The translations under genes were made by a program, and so were the position numbers. The notes beneath the pieces were generated by a model that saw nothing but the letters and a program-made list of their open reading frames with translations, was not told where the DNA came from and did not search any database. From positions 1-64,000 of the forward strand of contig JAGRLG010000031.1 of NCBI GenBank assembly GCA_020441905.1: a stretch of 64,000 nt of DNA, read 5' to 3'. Shown here piece after piece: positions 8,590 through 18,560 of this stretch; positions within the stretch are counted from its first letter, which is position 1; the number at the start of each line of letters is the position of its first letter. Source of the stretch: Rhodobiaceae bacterium (GTDB lineage: Bacteria > Pseudomonadota > Alphaproteobacteria > Rhizobiales > NORP267).

Positions 8590-10011
8590 CTATTCGGCGG
8601 CGACCGCCGGCAGTTCGGACAGGGCCCGGTCCATTTCGGCCGGGTCGAACTCCTTGTCCACCATCTTGCCCGAGAAGAACTCGGTATAGGCCGCCATGTC
8701 GAAATGGCCGTGGCCGGACAGGTTGAACAGGATGACCCGGCTCTTGCCCTCCGCCTTGGCCTGAAGCGCTTCTTCCATGGCGTGCTTGATGGCGTGGCTC
8801 GATTCGGGTGCCGGCACGATGCCCTCGCAGCGCGCGAAGCTGACCGCCGCCTCGAAGCATTCGGTCTGCTTGTAGGCCACCGCATCGAACAGGCCAAGTT
8901 CCTTGGCATGGCTGACCAGCGGCGCCATGCCGTGATAGCGCAGGCCGCCGGCATGCACCGGCGGCGGCACGAAGGAATTGCCCAGCGTGTGCATCTTGAC
9001 CAGCGGGGTCAGATGGCCGGTGTCGCCGAAGTCGTAGGTGTAGCGGCCCTTGGTCAGGGTCGGGCAGGAGGCCGGCTCGACCGCGACCACCCTCATGTCG
9101 TCGCCACCGCGCAGCTTCCGGCCGATGAAGGGGAAGGCGAGGCCGGCGAAGTTGGAACCGCCGCCGGCGCAGCCGATGACGACGTCGGGCTTCTCGCCCG
9201 CCATCTCCATCTGCTTGATCGCTTCCTGGCCGATCACAGTCTGGTGCAGCAGCACGTGGTTGAGCACGCTGCCCAGGGCGTATTTGGTGTCGTCATTGGT
9301 CGCCGCGACTTCCACCGCTTCCGAAATGGCGATGCCGAGGCTGCCGGTGGAATCGGGATGAGCGGCGAGAATGGCGCGGCCGGAATTGGTCTCGGTGCTC
9401 GGGCTGGCGACGCAGCGCGCGCCATAGGTTTCCATCAGCGCCCGCCGATAGGGCTTCTGCTCATAGGACACCTTGACCATGTAGACATCGACCTGGATGT
9501 CGAACAGCGAACCAGCAAAGGCCAGCGAGGAGCCCCACTGCCCGGCGCCGGTCTCGGTGCTCAGTTTGTTGATGCCTTCCTGCTTGTTGTAGAAGGCCTG
9601 GGCCACCGAGGTGTTGGGCTTGTGGCTGCCGGCCGGGCTCACGCCCTCATATTTGAAATAGATCTTGGCCGGGGTGCCCAGCGCTTTCTCCCAGCGCCGC
9701 GCCCGCACCAGCGGCGAGGGCCGCCACAATTTGTAGATTTCGCGCACCGGTTCCGGGATCTCGATCTCGCGCTCGGCCGAAACCTCCTGCATGATCAGGG
9801 CCATCGGGAACAGCGGCGCCAGATCGTCGGGCCCCACCGGCTGGCCGGTGCCCGGATGCAGCGGCGGCGGCGGCGGCGACGGCAGGTCCGCCGCGATGTT
9901 GTACCAGACCTTCGGGATATCTTCCTCCCCAAGGAGATATTTTGTTGTGTCGTTCATCGATTGCGCCTTTCTCGGTTGCATAGCTTTTTTCTTGTTGAAC
10001 AGTCCAAACAT
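8590..10011 (-). CDS. trpB: Tryptophan synthase beta chain, TrpB2 type
   Basis: A 473-residue PLP enzyme of the TrpB2 (stand-alone beta chain) class, longer at the N-terminus than the TrpB1 that pairs with TrpA. TrpB enzymes join indole and serine to tryptophan. The PLP lysine is in [14 protein letters not shown], the glycine-rich phosphate loop in GCAGGGSNF, and the [12 protein letters not shown] context is diagnostic of TrpB2. No trpA is next to it. I chose ATG 10011 because GGGAGGGAG lies directly upstream; ATG 9957 ([10 protein letters not shown]) is a credible alternative and would remove a short basic N-terminal extension. The gene lies between the hisC-like gene and the indolepyruvate oxidoreductase gene, all on the minus strand, suggesting indole or tryptophan salvage or turnover and not the main biosynthetic route. 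Confidence 0.9.
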   Translation of the reverse strand: MFGLFNKKKAMQPRKAQSMNDTTKYLLGEEDIPKVWYNIAADLPSPPPPPLHPGTGQPVGPDDLAPLFPMALIMQEVSAEREIEIPEPVREIYKLWRPSPLVRARRWEKALGTPAKIYFKYEGVSPAGSHKPNTSVAQAFYNKQEGINKLSTETGAGQWGSSLAFAGSLFDIQVDVYMVKVSYEQKPYRRALMETYGARCVASPSTETNSGRAILAAHPDSTGSLGIAISEAVEVAATNDDTKYALGSVLNHVLLHQTVIGQEAIKQMEMAGEKPDVVIGCAGGGSNFAGLAFPFIGRKLRGGDDMRVVAVEPASCPTLTKGRYTYDFGDTGHLTPLVKMHTLGNSFVPPPVHAGGLRYHGMAPLVSHAKELGLFDAVAYKQTECFEAAVSFARCEGIVPAPESSHAIKHAMEEALQAKAEGKSRVILFNLSGHGHFDMAAYTEFFSGKMVDKEFDPAEMDRALSELPAVAAE

Positions 10012-10138
10012 GGCTCCCTCCCTCTCAGGTTCCTTGTCGTTGTTTGACACCCTATCCGTTCATTTTCTCCGGTTCTCTACCTGCCGGTTCATAATGATCC
10101 AGTTTTCCGCTCCCCCCGGCGCGTGGCATTGACGCACC

Positions 10139-13100
10139 CTATTGCGCCACCATGGCCGCGCGCGCCGGATTGCGGAACGCCTCCAGCAGTTCGGCGCGCT
10201 GGCCCGCCGCCCGCCGGATTGCCGCTTCCTTGACCGGACCGAAGCCGCGGATCGACTGCGGCAAGGCGGCCAGCGCCAGTGCCGCGTCGAACCGCTCGGC
10301 GGTCAGACCTTCAAGAATTTCGTCTATGTCGGATTCGAACTCGCCGATCAGGCGCCGTTCCTCGCGCCGCTCGCTCTGCCGCGCGAAGGGATCGAACATG
10401 GTGCCGCGCAGGCCCTTCATCGCCGCCAGCGCCTTCAGCACGTGGATGAACCACGGTCCGAAGCTGCGCTTGGCGCGCCTGTCGGCGCCGCGCGGCAGGA
10501 AAGGCGGCGCAAAATGATAGCGCAGCGAAAACGGGCCGTCGAACTTCGCCCGCAACTCCTCGCCAAAGCCGCCCTTCAGGTAAAGACGCGCCACTTCGTA
10601 TTCGTCCTTGAACGCCATCAGCCGGTGCAGCGAAGTCGCCACAGCCCGCGTCAGTTCCCCCTCCGCGCCGCAGACGGTTTTCTCCGTCTTGCGCGCCCGC
10701 TCGACAACGGCGCGATAGCGCTGCGCATAGGCTTCACTCTTGTAATCCACCAGATGGGCCGCGCGCCGCTCGACCAGATCCTTAAGGTCCTCCGCTTCTT
10801 CCCGAAGGTCAAGGCCGCCGGCCGCCTTCTCGACCGCTTGCCGGTCCTCGGCCGCCCGCCGTCCCCAGGCAAACGCACGCTTGTTGTCGTCGCACATGAC
10901 GCCGTTGAGCTCGATGGCGCGCAGAATCGCAGCTTCGCCCAGGGGCACGGCGCCCTTCTGCCAGGCGAGGCCGAGCAGGAACATATTGGCGGTGATGGCA
11001 TCGCCGGTCAGGGCTTCGGCCAGGGCGCTGGCGCGCACGAAATGGGCGTTCTCCTCGCCCGTACCCTGCGCGATATGGGCCCTGAGCGCGTCCTCGTCGA
11101 GGGCATAGTCGCGGTCCAGCACCGAATTTGCGGTTGCCGTCATCGAGGAATTGCACACCGCGAGGCTGTGGCCGCGGCGCAGGGTTTTCATCGCCTCGGG
11201 TCCGGTGGCGACCACCATGTCGCCGGCCAGCAGCAGGTCGGCACCGCCCGGCGCCAGCCGCGCCGAGGCTTCCTCGGTCGGCTCGGGATAGAGGGTGAGA
11301 TGGGTCAGAACGCCGCCGCCCTTCTGTGCCAGGCCGGTGAAGTCGAGGGCCGCCGCGCCGCGCCCTTCCAGATGCGCGGCGACGCCGAGAATCTGTCCCA
11401 CCGTCACCACCCCGGTGCCGCCGATGCCGGCGATCAGGATGCCGTGGGGCCGCCTGAAGGCGGGCAGGCGCGGCGCCGGCAGGCCGGCCGCCGGATCGCC
11501 CGACACGCCGCCATGCTTGCGCAGGCTCGCGCCGTCCAGCGTCACCATCGCCGGACAGAAGCCCTTGAGGCACGACATATCCTTGTTGCAGGACGACTGG
11601 GCGATTTCGCGCTTGCGCCCGAAGGGGGTTTCGACAGGCATCACCGAAATGCAGTTCGACTGCACCGAGCAGTCGCCGCAGCCCTCGCAGACATCGGTGT
11701 TGATATAGACGCGGCTGCCTGGCTCCGCCGCCTCGCCGCGCCGCCGCTTGCGCCTGAGCTCGGTGGCGCAGGGCTGGTCGTAGATGATCGCGGTTACCCC
11801 GGGCAATTCGCGAAAACGCCGCTGCACCGCGTCGAGTTCGTCGCGGTGATAGACCCGCACCCCTTCGGCCAGCTTCTCGCCGTGCCGGAAGCGTTCGGGA
11901 TGGTCGCTGACGACGGCGATCTCGCCCACCCCCTCGGCGCGGATCTGGCGGCTGATGGCGCCGACGCCGGGGTGGCCCTCCGGCGCCTGGCCGCCGGTCA
12001 TCGCCACGGCGTCGTTATAGAGGATCTTGAAAGTCATTGTGGCCTTGGAGGCCACTGCCTGGCGGATGCCGAGATAGCCGGAATGGACATAGGTGCCGTC
12101 GCCCAGATTCTGGAAGATATGGCTGCCCGCGAGGAAGGGCGCCATGCCGATCCAGTTCACTCCTTCGCCGCCCATATGCAGGATGGTCGAGGTGTTGCGC
12201 TGCATCCCCAGCACCATGAGGTGGCAGCCCGTTCCGGCCAGGGCGCGGCTTCCCTCCGGCACCTTGGTGGAGGAATTGTGCGGGCAGCCGGAGCAGAAGT
12301 AAGGCGGGCGCAGCGCCGGCGGCGCCGCCGCTGCCGCATCCTGGGAGTCAAGCAAGGCGAGGTGGCGCCGCGCCTTGATGCCGCGCGCCAGTTCGGGTTC
12401 GAAACGGGCCAGCGCGCGCGCCACCTGCGCCGCGTCCAGCTCGCCCAGCGAGGACAGCAGTTCCTTGCCCTTGTCATCCTTCTTGCCGAGGACGGCCGGC
12501 CGTTCCGCGGCCGGCAGATCGTAAAGGATGTCCTTGATCTGGGTTTCGATGAAGGCGCGTTTTTCCTCGATCACAAGCAGCTTATCCAGCCCGCGGGCGA
12601 AGCGCAGCGCGCCGTCCGGCTCCAGCGGCCAGGCCAGCCCGATCTTGTAGAGGCGGATACCGAGGCTGGCCGCCGCCTTGTCGTCGATGCCTAGTGCTTC
12701 CAGCGCCTGGCGGGTATAGAGATGGCTCTTGCCCGTGGTGACGATACCGATGCGCGAGCGCGGACTGTCGATCTCGATGCGGTCGAGCCGGTTGGCGCGG
12801 GCAAAGGCGTGCACCGCCGGCAGCTTGTTCTTCTGCAGGCGCACTTCCTGGCCCAGCGGCGGATCCATCAGGCGGATATGCAGCCCGCCCTCGGGCACGG
12901 CATAATCGGCCGGCGCCTTGCTCAGGCCCCGGCCCGGCCCGACGGAGATATTGGTGGCCGATTCGACGGTTTCGGAAACCGCCTTGAGGCCGACCCAGCA
13001 GCCCGAAAAGCGCGACAGCGAAAAGCCGATCAGGCCGAAATCGAGGATCTCCTGGATCGTCGCGGGATGCAGAACCGGCATCATCCACGATTCCATCACC

Positions 13101-13648
13101 TGCTCGCACTGATGGGCCATGCTCGACGACATCGCGCCGTGATCGTCGCCCACCACCACCAGCACGCCGCCCTTGGGGTGGCTTCCCAGCGAGTTGGCGT
13201 GTTTCAGCGCGTCGCCTGCGCGGTCCAGCCCCGGCCCCTTGCCGTACCAAAGGCCGAACACGCCTTCGACCGTTGCGTCCGGGTAGAGTGGCGCCTGCTG
13301 GGTGCCGATCAGCGCGGTCGCCGCCAGCTCCTCATTGACGGCGGGTTGAAAACGGATGCCATGCTCCTGGAGAATGTCCCCGGATTCCCACAAGGCGCGG
13401 TCGAGCCCGCCCAGCGGCGAGCCGCGATAGCCGGAAACGAATCCGGCGGTCTTCAGGCCGGCGCTTGCATCGCGCCTTGCCTGCTCGATCATCAGCCGCA
13501 CCAGCGCATGGGTTCCGGTCAGGAAGACCCGGCCCTCGCCCAGGCGGTACTTGTCGTCAAGGGTAATGCCTGAGAAATCCGCGCCTTGCGCCCGTCCCTC
13601 CCCGGCGGGGGCGGCAAAGTCACTGTCCTGGCGGCGCAATGCGTCCAT
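10139..13648 (-). CDS. Indolepyruvate ferredoxin oxidoreductase, fused alpha/gamma form
   Basis: A 1169-residue ThDP enzyme of the large fused IOR type found in proteobacteria. It oxidatively decarboxylates aryl-pyruvates (from Trp, Phe, Tyr) to aryl-acetyl-CoA, reducing ferredoxin. Order: pyrimidine-type ThDP domain at the N-terminus, a second ThDP domain beginning at the Cys-containing motif YFCSGCPHNSSTK, an Fe-S region at about 645-695 (VCEGCGDCSVQSNC and CNKDMSCLKGFCP), and a C-terminal gamma domain starting at about 735 (IAGIGGTGVVTVG). The open frame extends to 13861, but ATG 13648 has GAGGAAGG just upstream and gives a family-typical length. It diverges from an Lrp/AsnC regulator, a common arrangement for amino acid catabolic genes. 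Confidence 0.92.
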   Translation of the reverse strand: MDALRRQDSDFAAPAGEGRAQGADFSGITLDDKYRLGEGRVFLTGTHALVRLMIEQARRDASAGLKTAGFVSGYRGSPLGGLDRALWESGDILQEHGIRFQPAVNEELAATALIGTQQAPLYPDATVEGVFGLWYGKGPGLDRAGDALKHANSLGSHPKGGVLVVVGDDHGAMSSSMAHQCEQVMESWMMPVLHPATIQEILDFGLIGFSLSRFSGCWVGLKAVSETVESATNISVGPGRGLSKAPADYAVPEGGLHIRLMDPPLGQEVRLQKNKLPAVHAFARANRLDRIEIDSPRSRIGIVTTGKSHLYTRQALEALGIDDKAAASLGIRLYKIGLAWPLEPDGALRFARGLDKLLVIEEKRAFIETQIKDILYDLPAAERPAVLGKKDDKGKELLSSLGELDAAQVARALARFEPELARGIKARRHLALLDSQDAAAAAPPALRPPYFCSGCPHNSSTKVPEGSRALAGTGCHLMVLGMQRNTSTILHMGGEGVNWIGMAPFLAGSHIFQNLGDGTYVHSGYLGIRQAVASKATMTFKILYNDAVAMTGGQAPEGHPGVGAISRQIRAEGVGEIAVVSDHPERFRHGEKLAEGVRVYHRDELDAVQRRFRELPGVTAIIYDQPCATELRRKRRRGEAAEPGSRVYINTDVCEGCGDCSVQSNCISVMPVETPFGRKREIAQSSCNKDMSCLKGFCPAMVTLDGASLRKHGGVSGDPAAGLPAPRLPAFRRPHGILIAGIGGTGVVTVGQILGVAAHLEGRGAAALDFTGLAQKGGGVLTHLTLYPEPTEEASARLAPGGADLLLAGDMVVATGPEAMKTLRRGHSLAVCNSSMTATANSVLDRDYALDEDALRAHIAQGTGEENAHFVRASALAEALTGDAITANMFLLGLAWQKGAVPLGEAAILRAIELNGVMCDDNKRAFAWGRRAAEDRQAVEKAAGGLDLREEAEDLKDLVERRAAHLVDYKSEAYAQRYRAVVERARKTEKTVCGAEGELTRAVATSLHRLMAFKDEYEVARLYLKGGFGEELRAKFDGPFSLRYHFAPPFLPRGADRRAKRSFGPWFIHVLKALAAMKGLRGTMFDPFARQSERREERRLIGEFESDIDEILEGLTAERFDAALALAALPQSIRGFGPVKEAAIRRAAGQRAELLEAFRNPARAAMVAQ

Positions 13649-14000
13649 CCCTTCCTCGCATCCGGCCGCCCGCGCGCTCCCGGCTGGGACTTGCGGCGAT
13701 GCGGCAGCCATGCAGCGCGGCCCATGGGAGCCGCGCGATGCGCCGTAGGAAGGTGTGAAATCAGCTCTGCCGCCACTTGGAGCGCACGGCCTGCGGCCGT
13801 TTGCGGCTCTTGTTGGCGGACCGGGCTTCGATCCCCTCGCTCTTCCGGCGCGTTTCCTCAAATCCGGCGCCTTTGCGGCACCTTGTTGTCCGGGGAATGT
13901 AACCCGAAGCGGGGCGCATAATCATTGCATACTTGCCGAAGAGAGGGCTTTAGGGGACAATATCCATTCCATATGGGTAAGTTTGGGGTGGAATCGTGCT
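13649..14000. promoter_or_regulatory. Divergent control region between IOR and Lrp/AsnC genes
   Basis: A 352-bp stretch with no convincing gene, holding the promoters of both flanking genes. For the regulator, TTGCCG (13933-13938) and GACAAT (13956-13961) with 17-bp spacing is a weak sigma70 candidate. A CCATATGG palindrome lies at about 13967-13974, between that promoter and the start codon, a position suited to autoregulation. I see no clear Lrp consensus. Confidence 0.35.
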
Positions 14001-14498
14001 ATGCCGCTCTTGGATGGCTATGACCGCAAGATCCTGACCGAATTGCAGCGTTCCGGCCGCATCGCCATGAGCGAGCTGGCCGAGCGGGTCGGCCTGTCGG
14101 CATCGCCCTGCTGGCGCCGGGTGCGCCGCCTCGAGGACGCCGGGGTCATTCGCGGCTATGGCGCGCGCATCGCCCCGGAGATGGTCGGCCTCGGCCTCAA
14201 TGTCTTTGTCTATGTCTCGCTGAATCTGCACCAGGCGGAGGGCTTCGAGGCCATTATCGGCGAGCGCCCCGAGGTCATCGAATGCTATGCCATCACCGGC
14301 AACAGCGACTATCTGCTCCATGTCATGGTGCCGGACATGGAGGCATTCGATACCTTTCTGCGCACCGAACTGGTGCATATGCCGGGCGTTGACCGCGTCA
14401 ACACCACTTTCGCCCTGAAAGCGGTCAAGCAGGCGACGCCGCTGCCGCTGGACCGCCCCTCCACCAGCTCCAAGCCGCCCCCGAAGGCAGCCGGGTAG
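14001..14498 (+). CDS. Lrp/AsnC family transcriptional regulator
   Basis: A 165-residue feast/famine regulator. An N-terminal winged helix-turn-helix (LDGYDRKILTELQRSGRIAMSELAERVGLS, about 3-33) is followed by the RAM ligand-binding domain (FVYVSLNL...YAITGNSDYLLHVMVPDMEAF). It ends in a short proline-rich tail (about 148-165) not typical of the family. The ATG at 14001 has GGGGTGGA upstream. It is divergent from the indolepyruvate oxidoreductase gene and likely controls it in response to an amino acid, probably aromatic; the effector is inferred. Confidence 0.9.
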   Translation: MPLLDGYDRKILTELQRSGRIAMSELAERVGLSASPCWRRVRRLEDAGVIRGYGARIAPEMVGLGLNVFVYVSLNLHQAEGFEAIIGERPEVIECYAITGNSDYLLHVMVPDMEAFDTFLRTELVHMPGVDRVNTTFALKAVKQATPLPLDRPSTSSKPPPKAAG

Positions 14499-14517
14499 GG
14501 CCGGCGGGGACCTGATT

Positions 14518-15738
14518 CTAGCCGGCGGCGACCGTGGCCGCCGGGCCGGAAATCACCCCGGCCTCGCGGAAACGGGCGATATCGCCGTCGCCATATCCGC
14601 TTTCCTTGAGCAACGCCTCGGTGTGCTCGCCATGGCGCGGCGGAAAGGAAAAGTCCTGGGGGCTGCCGGCAATATCCACCGCCTTGGGCTGCATGCGGAT
14701 GCGCTTGCCATCCGGCATATGGGTGGCGGTCATCTTGCCGGCGATGGCTTCGAGCGCCATCACCTGGGGCACCGTATTGATCGGGGCGTGGGGAATGCGC
14801 GCTTTCCGCATGTCGGCCACGATCTCCGCCGTCGTGTGCTTTTTCGTCACCGCTGCGATATCGGCATGGATCTCGGCCCGTTCCTTGAGCCGGCCCTCAT
14901 TGACCTCGCGGCCCGGCCTGGCCACCGGTTTGAATTTCTCGATCTCGGTCAGCCGGCGCCACAAGCCGTCCGAGCCAATGGCGATCAGCACCGTGCCGTC
15001 CCTGGTCGGATAGGCGTTTGTCGGCACGAATTTGCGGTGCTCATTGCCGGCGCGGCTGATCTCCCACGGCTCGCAGCCGAAATCGACCAGCGGCAGCACC
15101 GTGATCAGCCACGACGCCGCGGCCTGGAGCATGGAGACATCGATGCGCGTGCCCTTGCCGGTGGCGAGGCGCTCGGCCAGCGCCATCCAGACATTGGCGT
15201 AGACCTCGTCACCCGCTTTCAGATCGACCAGCGGCACGCCCGACAGCATGGGCGGGCCGGAAGCATCGCCGGTGATCTCCATATAGCCCGCCATGGCCTG
15301 TATGATCGGGTCATAGCCCGCGGCATCGGGATAGTCCGGCCCCATGGCCGAGATCCCGGCCCAGATCAGGTCGGGCTTTGCCGCCGACAGGGTTTCGTAG
15401 TCGATGCCAAGCTCGCCATAGCGCCCGGGCAGGGTATTGCAGCAGAACACGTCGACATCGAGCTCGCGGATCATGCGCTTGAGAATGTCGCGCCCCTCCG
15501 GCGTCTTGAGGTTGAGGGCGATCGCTTCCTTGCCGAGATTGGGGCCGACAAAGTAAGACCGTCGGCCCTCGTCGGCGACCCTGGTGCCGATATAGCGGTT
15601 GGGATCGCCCGCCAGCGCCCCCGGCGCGCTGGCGGTTGCTTCCAGCTTGATGACCCGCCAGCCGAGATGGACGAAGCGCAGCGTCGCATAGGTCATCGAC
15701 AGCGCCTGCTCCATCGACAGGATGACGCCGGGTTTCAT
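14518..15738 (-). CDS. Class III CoA-transferase (CaiB/BaiF family)
   Basis: A 406-residue family III CoA-transferase, which moves CoA between carboxylic acids through an enzyme-bound aspartyl-CoA intermediate. The catalytic Asp is seen at residue 172 in [17 protein letters not shown], close to Asp169 of formyl-CoA transferase. N-terminal motifs ([19 protein letters not shown]) are typical. It is the last gene of a ten-gene operon; its ATG overlaps the stop of the molybdenum hydroxylase large subunit gene by 4 bases, implying translational coupling. It may recycle CoA from a pathway end product to the incoming acid. Donor and acceptor are unknown. Confidence 0.92.
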   Translation of the reverse strand: MKPGVILSMEQALSMTYATLRFVHLGWRVIKLEATASAPGALAGDPNRYIGTRVADEGRRSYFVGPNLGKEAIALNLKTPEGRDILKRMIRELDVDVFCCNTLPGRYGELGIDYETLSAAKPDLIWAGISAMGPDYPDAAGYDPIIQAMAGYMEITGDASGPPMLSGVPLVDLKAGDEVYANVWMALAERLATGKGTRIDVSMLQAAASWLITVLPLVDFGCEPWEISRAGNEHRKFVPTNAYPTRDGTVLIAIGSDGLWRRLTEIEKFKPVARPGREVNEGRLKERAEIHADIAAVTKKHTTAEIVADMRKARIPHAPINTVPQVMALEAIAGKMTATHMPDGKRIRMQPKAVDIAGSPQDFSFPPRHGEHTEALLKESGYGDGDIARFREAGVISGPAATVAAG

Positions 15739-18071
15739 TCCGCGGCCGCCCTGGACGAATTCTTCTCCCAGATGGCACGGGCCACTTTTTCCGGCGTCAT
15801 CGGCGGGTTGTGAAAGCGGATGCCGATGGCGTTGTGGACCGCGTTGGCCACCGCAGGCGCGATGACGATGGTCGGCAGTTCGGCGATGCCCTTGGCGCCC
15901 ATCGGCCCCGTCGAGCTGTGGCTTTCGATGAAGTGCAGGTCGAGTTCAGGCACTTCCGGCGAGGTGATCAGCTTGTAGTCGCGGAAATTGGGGTTGCGGA
16001 CCTGGCCGTTCTCGATGATCAGCTCCTCGGAAATGGCATAGCCCAGCCCCATGATGATGCCGCCCTCGATCTGGGCTTCAAGGCCCAACTCGTTGATGAT
16101 GCGGCCGACATCCTGCGCCGAGGTGATTTTGAGCACCTTGACCTCGCCGGTCTCGGTATCGACCTCGACTTCGGCCACATGCACGGCATGGGAATAGGCC
16201 GCCGACATGTCGCCGACATGGTCCTTGCCTTCAGGCTCGCTCGGCGGCTCGTAATAGTCCGACACCATGACCAGTTCCGGCTCGTCGGAAAAATGCATCT
16301 GGCGCAGGATGCGGTCGATCTTGATGACCGGCACGCCGCCGTCTTCCTGCACCACCCAGCCTTCGCGCAGGTCCAGCGCCTCCGGCGGCACATTGGACTG
16401 CCTTGAAGCGGCGGCAAGGATCTGCACCCGCGCCTTCCTGGCCGCGCGCTGGGCGCCGTTGCCGGCGATGAAGGTGGTGCGGCTGGCATGGACGCCGACA
16501 TCCCAGGGCGCGATCGCCGAGTCATTGTTGACGATGGTGATGTCACGCATCGGAATGCCGAGTTCTTCCGAAATGATCTGGCTTAGCACGGCGTCGATGC
16601 CCTGGCCGATTTCCGAGGCCCCGGTAATCACGGTGCAACGCGCATAATCGTCGAGCTTGAGAATGGTGCCGCAGCCGTCAGACTTGTGGATCTTGGCGCC
16701 GCCCGCGTTGTGGATCGAGGCCGCCATGCCGATGCCGCGTTTAAAGCGCCCCGGCGCATCGCGCAGCGCCGCATATTCCTTTTCCTTGGCGCGGAAGTCG
16801 GTCTTGTCGGCGGCAAGGGTCAGGCATTCGGCCAGCGCGCATTCATTGAGCACCGCGCCCTGGGGCGTCACCTCGCCCGACACTTGCGCGTTTTTCAGCG
16901 CCAGGTCGACGAAGCTCATTCCCAGCGCCTCGGCCATGATGTCGGTATGGATGGCCAGCGCATAGGTCGCCTGCACATTGCCATAGCCGCGGAAGGAGCC
17001 GGCATAGGGGTTGTTGGTGTAGACCGACTGGCAGTCGATATTGACGTCGGGAACGCGGAACAGCGACGAAAAGGTACGCATCATCACGTAAGGCACTGTC
17101 GGCCCCCAGGAGGTATAGGCGCCGTTGTTGAGCAGGCACTTGATGTCGCGGAAAGTCAGTGTGCCGTCCTTTTTCGCGCCCGCGCGCAAATGGATCCGCA
17201 CCGGCTGGCGCGTCGGCGCGTTGATGAATTCCTCCTCTCTGGAAAACATCAGCTTGACCGGGCGCTGTGTCGCGCGGGCCAGGAGAACGCAGACCGGCTC
17301 GTACGGATAGACGTCGAGCTTGGAGCCGAAGGCGCCGCCGATAGGGGGCTGGATGACGCGGATATCGCCGGCATGCATGCCCAGCGCCGGCGCCAGGTCC
17401 ATCTTGAAATTGTACGGATACTGGGTCTGCGAATAGATCGTCAGCTTGCCGTCGGGATCGAAATCGGCGATGGCGCAGCTCGTGCCCATGCAGACATGGG
17501 TGACGTAATGGACGTTGAAAGTCTCGTCGATGACAACGTCCGAGGTCGCTTCGGCCGCTTTCACATCGCCCGATCCGAAATGGTATTTGAGGTTGAAATT
17601 GTCGTCCTTGCCCTCATGGATGCGCGGCGCATCGTCCTTGGCCGCTTCCGCCGGGTCGAACACCGCGGGAAGCGCCTCGAACTCGACCTCGATCAGGGCC
17701 AGCGCGGCATCGCAGATCGCCTCCGATTCGGCGGCCACCGCCGCGATCTCGTCGCGCACGCAGCGCACCTTGCCGCCCTTCAGCGGCCGGTTGTCGCGTG
17801 CCATGCCGAAGATGAATTCAGGGATATCGTCGGCGGTGAGCACGGCGTGCACACCGGGCAGATCGCGCGCCTTGGAAACATCGATGCGCTTGATCCTGGC
17901 ATGGGGCACGCCGGCATGGAGGATCTTGCCGTGGAGCATCCCCGGCAGCTTCATGTCGTTGATGTAGCGCGTGCGCCCGATCGCCTTGTCGCGCGAATCG
18001 GGTTTGGGAACCCGCTTGCCGATCAGGGTCTTTTTCTCGATCGACGTCAGCAGCTGGACCTTGTCGGCCAT
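15735..18071 (-). CDS. Molybdenum hydroxylase large subunit (xanthine dehydrogenase / 4-hydroxybenzoyl-CoA reductase family)
   Basis: A 778-residue molybdopterin-cytosine-dinucleotide subunit. It has the a/b hammerhead N-terminal domain ([19 protein letters not shown]), the Mo-cofactor motif [11 protein letters not shown], the loop [14 protein letters not shown] and the C-terminal active-site Glu in [11 protein letters not shown] (near residue 730). The CO dehydrogenase signature with the Cu/Se-bound Cys (AYRCSFR) is absent, so it is not a form I CO dehydrogenase. No Tat signal is seen, so it is cytosolic. GAGGAG precedes the ATG. It overlaps the CoA-transferase gene by 4 bases and follows the [2Fe-2S] subunit gene by 15. 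Being surrounded by CoA-ester enzymes, it may act on a CoA thioester as 4-hydroxybenzoyl-CoA reductase does, but this is inference. Confidence 0.9.
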   Translation of the reverse strand: MADKVQLLTSIEKKTLIGKRVPKPDSRDKAIGRTRYINDMKLPGMLHGKILHAGVPHARIKRIDVSKARDLPGVHAVLTADDIPEFIFGMARDNRPLKGGKVRCVRDEIAAVAAESEAICDAALALIEVEFEALPAVFDPAEAAKDDAPRIHEGKDDNFNLKYHFGSGDVKAAEATSDVVIDETFNVHYVTHVCMGTSCAIADFDPDGKLTIYSQTQYPYNFKMDLAPALGMHAGDIRVIQPPIGGAFGSKLDVYPYEPVCVLLARATQRPVKLMFSREEEFINAPTRQPVRIHLRAGAKKDGTLTFRDIKCLLNNGAYTSWGPTVPYVMMRTFSSLFRVPDVNIDCQSVYTNNPYAGSFRGYGNVQATYALAIHTDIMAEALGMSFVDLALKNAQVSGEVTPQGAVLNECALAECLTLAADKTDFRAKEKEYAALRDAPGRFKRGIGMAASIHNAGGAKIHKSDGCGTILKLDDYARCTVITGASEIGQGIDAVLSQIISEELGIPMRDITIVNNDSAIAPWDVGVHASRTTFIAGNGAQRAARKARVQILAAASRQSNVPPEALDLREGWVVQEDGGVPVIKIDRILRQMHFSDEPELVMVSDYYEPPSEPEGKDHVGDMSAAYSHAVHVAEVEVDTETGEVKVLKITSAQDVGRIINELGLEAQIEGGIIMGLGYAISEELIIENGQVRNPNFRDYKLITSPEVPELDLHFIESHSSTGPMGAKGIAELPTIVIAPAVANAVHNAIGIRFHNPPMTPEKVARAIWEKNSSRAAAE

Positions 18072-18086
18072 TGGCTGGTTCTCCTC

Positions 18087-18560
18087 TTACTTGGCTATGC
18101 CGATGACGTCGGCCACGGCGTCGAACACCTTCTTGTAGCCGGTGCAGCGGCATACATTGCCCTCAAGCCCCCGCTTCAGCCCGTCATAAGTCAGGTCTTT
18201 GTTGGTGTCGGCCAGGTGGCGCGCCTGCATGATCATGCCCGGCATGCAAAACCCGCACTGGATGGCGCCATGCTCGACAAAGGCGTCCTGCATCGGATCG
18301 AATCCCTTGTCGCTCCGCAGGCCCTCGATGGTGACGATATCACGGCCGTCGAAATCGGCCGCATACATCAGGCAGGAATTGACCGACAGCCCGTCGACGA
18401 GAATGGTGCAGGCGCCGCATTCGCCCTCGCCGCAGGCGTATTTCGTCCCCGTCATGTCGAGCTTGTCGCGCAGGAGGTTGAGCGCGCTCAATCCGGCGTC
18501 GATCGTCAATTGCCGCTTGCGGCCATTGAGGGTGAAATTGATTTCAACCGTGGCAGACAT
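18087..18560 (-). CDS. Molybdenum hydroxylase small [2Fe-2S] subunit
   Basis: A 157-residue electron-transfer subunit with two [2Fe-2S] clusters. The N-terminal plant-type cluster is in KYACGEGECGACTIL with the fourth Cys at NSCLM; the C-terminal helical cluster is in CGFCMPG and CRCTGYKK. Length and motif order are normal for CutS/XdhA-type subunits. It overlaps the FAD subunit gene by 17 bases. There is no N-terminal extension or Tat signal. Confidence 0.95.
   Translation of the reverse strand: MSATVEINFTLNGRKRQLTIDAGLSALNLLRDKLDMTGTKYACGEGECGACTILVDGLSVNSCLMYAADFDGRDIVTIEGLRSDKGFDPMQDAFVEHGAIQCGFCMPGMIMQARHLADTNKDLTYDGLKRGLEGNVCRCTGYKKVFDAVADVIGIAK

Noticed and set aside
8383-12694. Plus-strand frames of 554 and 850 codons opposite trpB and the indolepyruvate oxidoreductase gene
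   Set aside because: Antisense to unmistakable genes; translations are rich in Arg, His, Gly and Ala with no recognisable domain.
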